DNA of 64,000 nt from Macrosteles quadrilineatus (taxonomy: Eukaryota > Arthropoda > Insecta > Hemiptera > Cicadellidae). The stretch spans positions 25,956,991 to 26,020,990 of the forward strand of contig NW_026542600.1 in the NCBI RefSeq assembly GCF_028750875.1. The letters are read 5' to 3'. A program made the position numbers and the translations under genes. The notes beneath the pieces are model-generated. The model saw nothing but the letters and a program-made list of their open reading frames with translations, was not told the origin of the DNA and made no database searches. Of the stretch, positions 58,893 to 64,000 are shown in pieces (positions within the stretch are counted from its first letter, which is position 1; the number at the start of each line of letters is the position of its first letter).

Positions 58893-60723
58893 AAAAAAGA
58901 ACAATTATTTGTTTCTTGTTATTTCAGTAATTTAAAACCTCATCGTTTAGCCAAATGAATCTATCTAATCATAAAAAATAACCGTCCCCTAGTTACACAA
59001 CGAAACAGTAAAGCATAAATCATAAAATTAACCCTCAAATATAGCAGTAACAAATTGTCGTCGACACTAGCGATCAGTGTCGCCGGACATGAACTAGACA
59101 CGAAAAACTAATTTTTAATCGGATAAGCAGTCTACTTGTGTTCGTTAGTGGTTAGTCTATCTATGTAGGTAACTCATCGTGGTGCATAATATCCCTAATA
59201 GTCTGTGATAATATGATACCACTAAGCCTACACGTTGTTTGGTCCATTGCTACTTGCCTTTAATTGATACACTTAAGACAATAAAATATTGTGAGCTGAT
59301 TTTGTACTTAAGCTTTGCATTAATTAAACATGTTAAATTTAGTTTAGAAACTGGGCAGCTACCTATTATTTATATACGAAACCATCACCTTTTCATATAC
59401 AAAGGGTTTCCAAATAGGTACAAATAAAGTGTAAATTTAGTTAACATTCACACGGAAGGGGATATTTTTGGGAGGGGTCTTAAAATCAGTATTTTACTTT
59501 TTTGTTTATATTTGAAACAGTTTTTTTCTTATATATAAATTTGCCAACAAATCTGCTTTAAAAAGACAAATAATTTAGACTTTTGCATTTTTATCCCGCT
59601 TTCGCTTTGCTATTAGTTACTTATAAATTAATATTGAAAGCGCTTAACTTAGTATGCTGTCTCTCATGATATTTTCTTACAGAAAAAAATGCGTGCATGT
59701 TGAGTAGATTTTGCCTGTAAATAGTTTTTTGTGACATATCTTCATAAATTCATTTGGCAAATTTAATTATTCCATCGAGGTTTCAATAAAATTGTTATGT
59801 TCCTTATAGCACTCACGTAGCTACTACACTTAAATAATATAGGCCTATGGTTATACTGATGGGCGTGGGTTTGCCTATAAATGCTATTACTATATGAACT
59901 ATGATTTTGCAGCTGTGCTAAGTAAGTAAGTAAGTAAGTAAGAACTGTTTTAGTTTACCAAAGCTGGTAATGTAATTAGTCTACAGATTTGCTGCAACAT
60001 AAAATAGGTGCATTTTATTTTAGTAATAGTGCTGGCTAAATAGTATGCCTATTAGAATTCTTGGCATTTTACGTGATTTCATTAATGCGTAAATATCAAA
60101 ATATAAATGGGTTGATGCAGAAAGTTATTTCGATTTTCGTAATTGTTACTTGCTCTGACGTATTTTTCACGTTCTTAATATCTATATGGTTTTGAAAATA
60201 AGACTTACTATTATTTAAATTTGAATGAATACACCTTGGTATGGTAAAATCGGGTGTTACGTATTTGTTTCACTAGATAATTACTCTAATGTGCGTAGAA
60301 GTTTGATAGTACGTTTTAAACTTCTTAATCAGCATCGTACGTGTTACTAAATTACCTGAAAGCACAAAAATTACTCAACTCTTTCCTCAGTCGGGATCTA
60401 TAGCCGGCCGGCACATGTACCTGTATAAATGTAATGAATTATGTGTTAGTGTTATGTGTTTTTAATGTTTAAAAATTTTGACGAATCTGCAAGATGAATT
60501 GATAAATGTATCCACGGACCTGAAGATAGAGCTCTGAAATGCGCATCGTCCTTTAGTGACTGAATTCAGAACTGTTTTGACTGTATAAGGTACGTAACCT
60601 AGATAATACTTTGAATAACAGTTCAGGAGGCAAAATAATGAATAAAACAAAAATTACGTCAAATAACACTTATAATAATTTATTTGAGTGTCCAATCAAA
60701 ATTGATCACTACTTACCATCTTT
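58893..60723. other. Intergenic, no gene recognised
   Basis: AT-rich. A fragment near 59970-60000 (AGTCTACAGATTTGCTGCAAC) resembles the hairpin end of the 43.2/62.3-kb repeat. Confidence 0.35.
59919..59942. repeat. (TAAG)n microsatellite
   Basis: About six units of TAAG/AAGT. Confidence 0.9.
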
Positions 60724-61928
60724 TATATACAGGGTGGCTGAAAAGTAACTTGCACCCCCCTTAACTTTTCAACCATTTGAGATATTTGAAATCGGTTTGC
60801 AGCAACCTTCTTAGATATAAGGGGCTACAATAATTACGGTCAATTTTGAAAATTTTGTCCTTAGGGGTAGCGGGGGTAGGGGGTAGCTCAAAATTTTCAA
60901 ATAACAAGTATAGTCGAGTTTGGTATCATTTTACAGGTCTTGACGAAACATAAACATTGACATAAAGAAATCTAAAATCGGCTCACTAATAACAAAATGG
61001 CGCCCTAAAACGTTTCAAATCCAAATAACCATGAGGGTGACAAAAAAATTAACTTGCACCCTCTTTAACTTTTTAACTATTTGAGATATTTGAAACCGGT
61101 TTGCAGCAACTTGTATGGATATGAAGGGCTACAATAATTAGGGTCAGTTTTGAAAATTTTGCCCTTAGGGGTAGCGGGGGTAGGGTGTAGCTCAAAATTT
61201 TCAAATAGCAACTATAGTCGAGTTTGGTATCATTGTGTAGGTCTTGACGAAACATAACAATTAACATAAAGAAAAGAGAAATCGGGCCATTAATAACAAA
61301 AAGGCAGTTCAAAATTACTTTAAATAACCATTGTCTCAATCATTTTTAGCTGCCATTTTGTTATTAATGGTCCGATTTATATTTTCTTTATATTGGTTGT
61401 TATGTTTCGTCAAGACCTACAAAATGATACCAAACTCGACTATACTTGTTATTTGAACATTTTGAGCTACCACCCCTGCTACCCCTAAGGGCAAAATTTT
61501 CAAAAATGACCCTAATTATTGTAGCCCTTCATATCCATACAAGTTGCCGCAAACCGATTTCAAATATCTCAAATAGTTAAAAATTTAAAGAGGGTGCAAT
61601 TTAATTTTTTTGTCACCCTCATGGTTATTTGGATTTGAAATGTTTTAGGGCGCCATTTTGTTATTAGTGAGCGGATTTTAGATTTCTTTATGTCAATGTT
61701 TATGTTTCGTCAAGACCTGTGAAATGATACCAAACTCGACTATACTTGTCATTTGAAAATTTTGAGCTACCCCCTACCCCCGCTACCCCTAAGGGCAAAA
61801 TTTTCAAAATTGACCATAATTATTGTAGCCCCTCATATCTAAGAAGGTTGCCTTAAACCGATTTCAAATATCTCAAATGGTTGAAAAGTTAAGGGGGGGT
61901 GCAAGTTACTTTTCAGCCACCCTGTATA
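60724..61928. mobile_element. Foldback element with A-B-B'-A' layout, 1.2 kb
   Basis: The ends are TATACAGGGTGGCTGAAAAG and CTTTTCAGCCACCCTGTATA. Each arm holds two tandem, related units of about 300 bp (about 60737-61030 and 61031-61320), each beginning AACTTGCACC and continuing through TTTGAGATATTTGAAA and AGGGGTAGCGGGGGTAGG. The right half mirrors both. The centre is near 61340. Open frames are mirror artefacts. Confidence 0.85.
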
Positions 61929-62348
61929 CCGTCTTGTGAGTAAACATTATAAGTGTAAATATATTATTATAAGTGTTTTTTGACGTATTTTTTGTGCTTT
62001 CAAGTACATTTTTATATTAAACATGTCTAAACATTATTTCTGGTCCAATAATACTTGCATGGCAGTTTCTATAGAATCGCAGTTACAGTTTCTATATAAA
62101 ACTTTACACCTTTGCTTTGACTAATAGAACTCTACAGTCAATGCATTAAACCCAGTTTTGTTGCTTTGTTCCAAGACCGGTATGGCTCTATCGTAATTTA
62201 CAAGTTTTTTACAAGTGTTTTTCCTTAGTAATTTCAACATAATGGGAACGCTAGTCCATTCTCATTTGGATTTCAAACAACAACCACAGAATTAAGAGTG
62301 TCCATGTAGGTATCCATATTTTCTTTGTGATATAACACTTAAATAAAA

Positions 62349-63091
62349 TACTCCCGCCGCAGCAAACCTGCATACTAAGCGAATTTCCGTTTGCCTGATT
62401 GGATTTACACTAAAATGTCTCCTTTAAAATATCACATTTATTCCCTATTTAAATAGCATTAGTTTAACGAGTACTTAGGTTTGCTGCAACAGTGAGGGTA
62501 AAAAGGTTTTTTTTTTGTAAAATGTTAATAGTTTAGTATGAAATGAATGCATTTTCCAAATTTAATCAAAATATGTTCATAAACAAGCAAACTAAAACAG
62601 TTTATTTATTCTCCATAAGAATAACATGAGAATTTTAAATTTACAGTTTTTTGGCATTTTCTCCGTAACTATTAGGCGCATAATAACACTTCAATATACT
62701 AAATTATTTGATTTTTTAAGCTCTACAAAATGGTTTGGAAAGAAATTGCTAAATTTTAAGTTTTCAGGGTAAAAAATGGGAAAACCCAATTTTTACCCCA
62801 TAAAACCCCCCATAGACCCCTGTTCCCATAGTCCGATCACGCTGGTTCGCGAACTCGTTCGAATAAACGTAGGTTGACACGCTTGTACCAAATTTCATTA
62901 AAGTCGGATGAATTTTGCTCGAGTTATCGCACTAACGGACATATATATATATATATATATATGAATTTGAATGGATGGTTTTTTTGGTCTCTAGGGACCT
63001 CAAAACGAAAAAGTAAATCGGTCCCGGGTCCAGGTCTTACCATGAGTACTACGGTAATAGCTTATTCCCTATATGGGAAATTCGCTAAAAG
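62349..63091. repeat. Dispersed repeat, copy 2 (inverted relative to 43241-44013)
   Basis: It begins CTCCCGCCGCAGCAAACCTG, contains the (TA)n tract at 62940-62962, and ends near GGGAAATTCGCTAAA. Divergence from copy 1 is visible as scattered substitutions and small indels. Confidence 0.8.
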
Positions 63092-64000
63092 TATCAGCTT
63101 TCTATCCAAAGTTATTCACGTGTTGATTTGCGGTTCTTTCAAATCCAAAGATATTGGTTCAAGATATTACAACAACTTGGCCTCGCCAAGTTTACAAAAC
63201 TTGTTGGTAAGGTTCAATCCATACAAAGAAGTTAAAAATACATTTTAGAGAGTTCTTCTTCTTTATTTTAGACTTAGATAATTGGACAACTAGCTTTAAA
63301 TTTTGTTAGAAATGTTTTAAACTGTGCACCGGGTTCACAGAGATACAAACCCAAAATATCAATCGTTTAACAAGCTGGTAAAATCTTAACATCCACAAAA
63401 ATAACACAATCATATTTTATATAGTTCTTCTTTTAGTTATCTGACTGTATGTTTATGTACAACAATAGGCGCATTTGGCTAAGGCGCTAAGTGCTGATGC
63501 GATTGTTCGACACATTTCTCTCACAGTGTGGATCTTTCTAAAAGTAAATTAATTTCTAGGCCCCTGTTTACTTATTTGAACTCTTTTTTTTCTTTTGTTT
63601 ATTATGTTATGTTAGGTACACACACTCAAATGATTGCAATAATACACAATGGCGACAACTGATTTAGACTCATTTAGCTGTATAAAACCTCAGAATGATT
63701 TTTTTTTGGTTTATTTTTTAGGGAGGTGGTCTTTCTTGCTCCCTCAGGTTATAGATACATAATTATTATTGTACTGGAATACTAAAACGTTGTGTGTTTA
63801 GGTAGACCAGGGTTCATTCTAGCCCCAAATTAGAAGTACAGAAAAACACTTGACTGGTTACCTGATTACGTGATTACCTCCTCCTATAGCCTACTTGAGA
63901 CCAGTTTGTACTGGATCCCGTAGAGGGCATGAACAATGGTCTTGGGACACTGAAATCATCGTCAAAAATTCACTGACCTTGTAGTAGGGCTTTTCTTTCA
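63092..64000. other. Intergenic, no gene recognised
   Basis: An open stretch (63092-63248) ends before a gtaagg-like site at 63209, but resembles no protein I know. GGCTAAGGCGCTAAGTGCTG at 63477 has an A-box look, without a clear B box. Confidence 0.3.

Noticed and set aside
61073..61339. 88-codon minus-strand open frame
   Set aside because: It sits in the foldback element and changes frame in the mirrored copies.

Overview
Eukaryotic nuclear DNA, AT-rich, with spliced genes, long introns and a very dense load of transposable elements. Gene content (ADP-ribosylation factor, FAIM, fatty acyl-CoA reductase), element families (copia, jockey-like LINEs, mariner, pogo, hAT, piggyBac-like and foldback MITEs) and a TCAGTC-type initiator all suggest an arthropod, most likely an insect. 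I cannot name the species. The palindrome TAGGCCTA is strikingly common throughout.

Host genes, left to right: (1) 2969-3055 (+) is the last coding exon of a class II ARF (ARF4/Arf102F type); its other exons lie off the left edge or were not found. (2) About 4.9-14.0 kb (-) may hold an unrecognised gene, with a possible first exon near 13.95 kb and open, splice-bounded segments at 13.1, 5.4 and 5.0 kb (low confidence). (3) 17721-23774 (+) is a complete four-exon FAIM gene of 178 codons. (4) 27156-58213 (-) is a complete nine-exon fatty acyl-CoA reductase of 520 codons. It starts in a 13-nt coding exon next to a CpG-rich promoter, more than 7 kb upstream of the exon that looks like the start. 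FAIM and the reductase lie tail to tail, about 2-3 kb apart.

Mobile DNA: two minus-strand jockey-like LINEs sit side by side (5.8-8.0 kb and 8.06-12.9 kb), the second carrying a small plus-strand insertion. Reductase intron 7 carries a very young Ty1/copia element (30608-35634; 227-bp LTRs differing at one site; AGGAC target duplication), which has split an older RNase H-type LINE. Its primer site matches the anticodon arm of initiator tRNA-Met rather than the tRNA 3' end, and its gag and pol frames are offset at a run of eight T. Most long introns of the reductase also carry a different non-autonomous DNA element: hAT-like, pogo-like, piggyBac-like, a Tc1/mariner foldback derivative, and larger foldback elements. 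The right 6 kb holds a 1.2-kb foldback of A-B-B'-A' layout and an inverted second copy of a repeat found in reductase intron 4.

No tRNA or rRNA gene, CRISPR array or bacterial operon was seen. I found no convincing new functional system. The best leads are the copia element's priming and frame arrangement, the nested foldback architecture, and the unidentified minus-strand exons.
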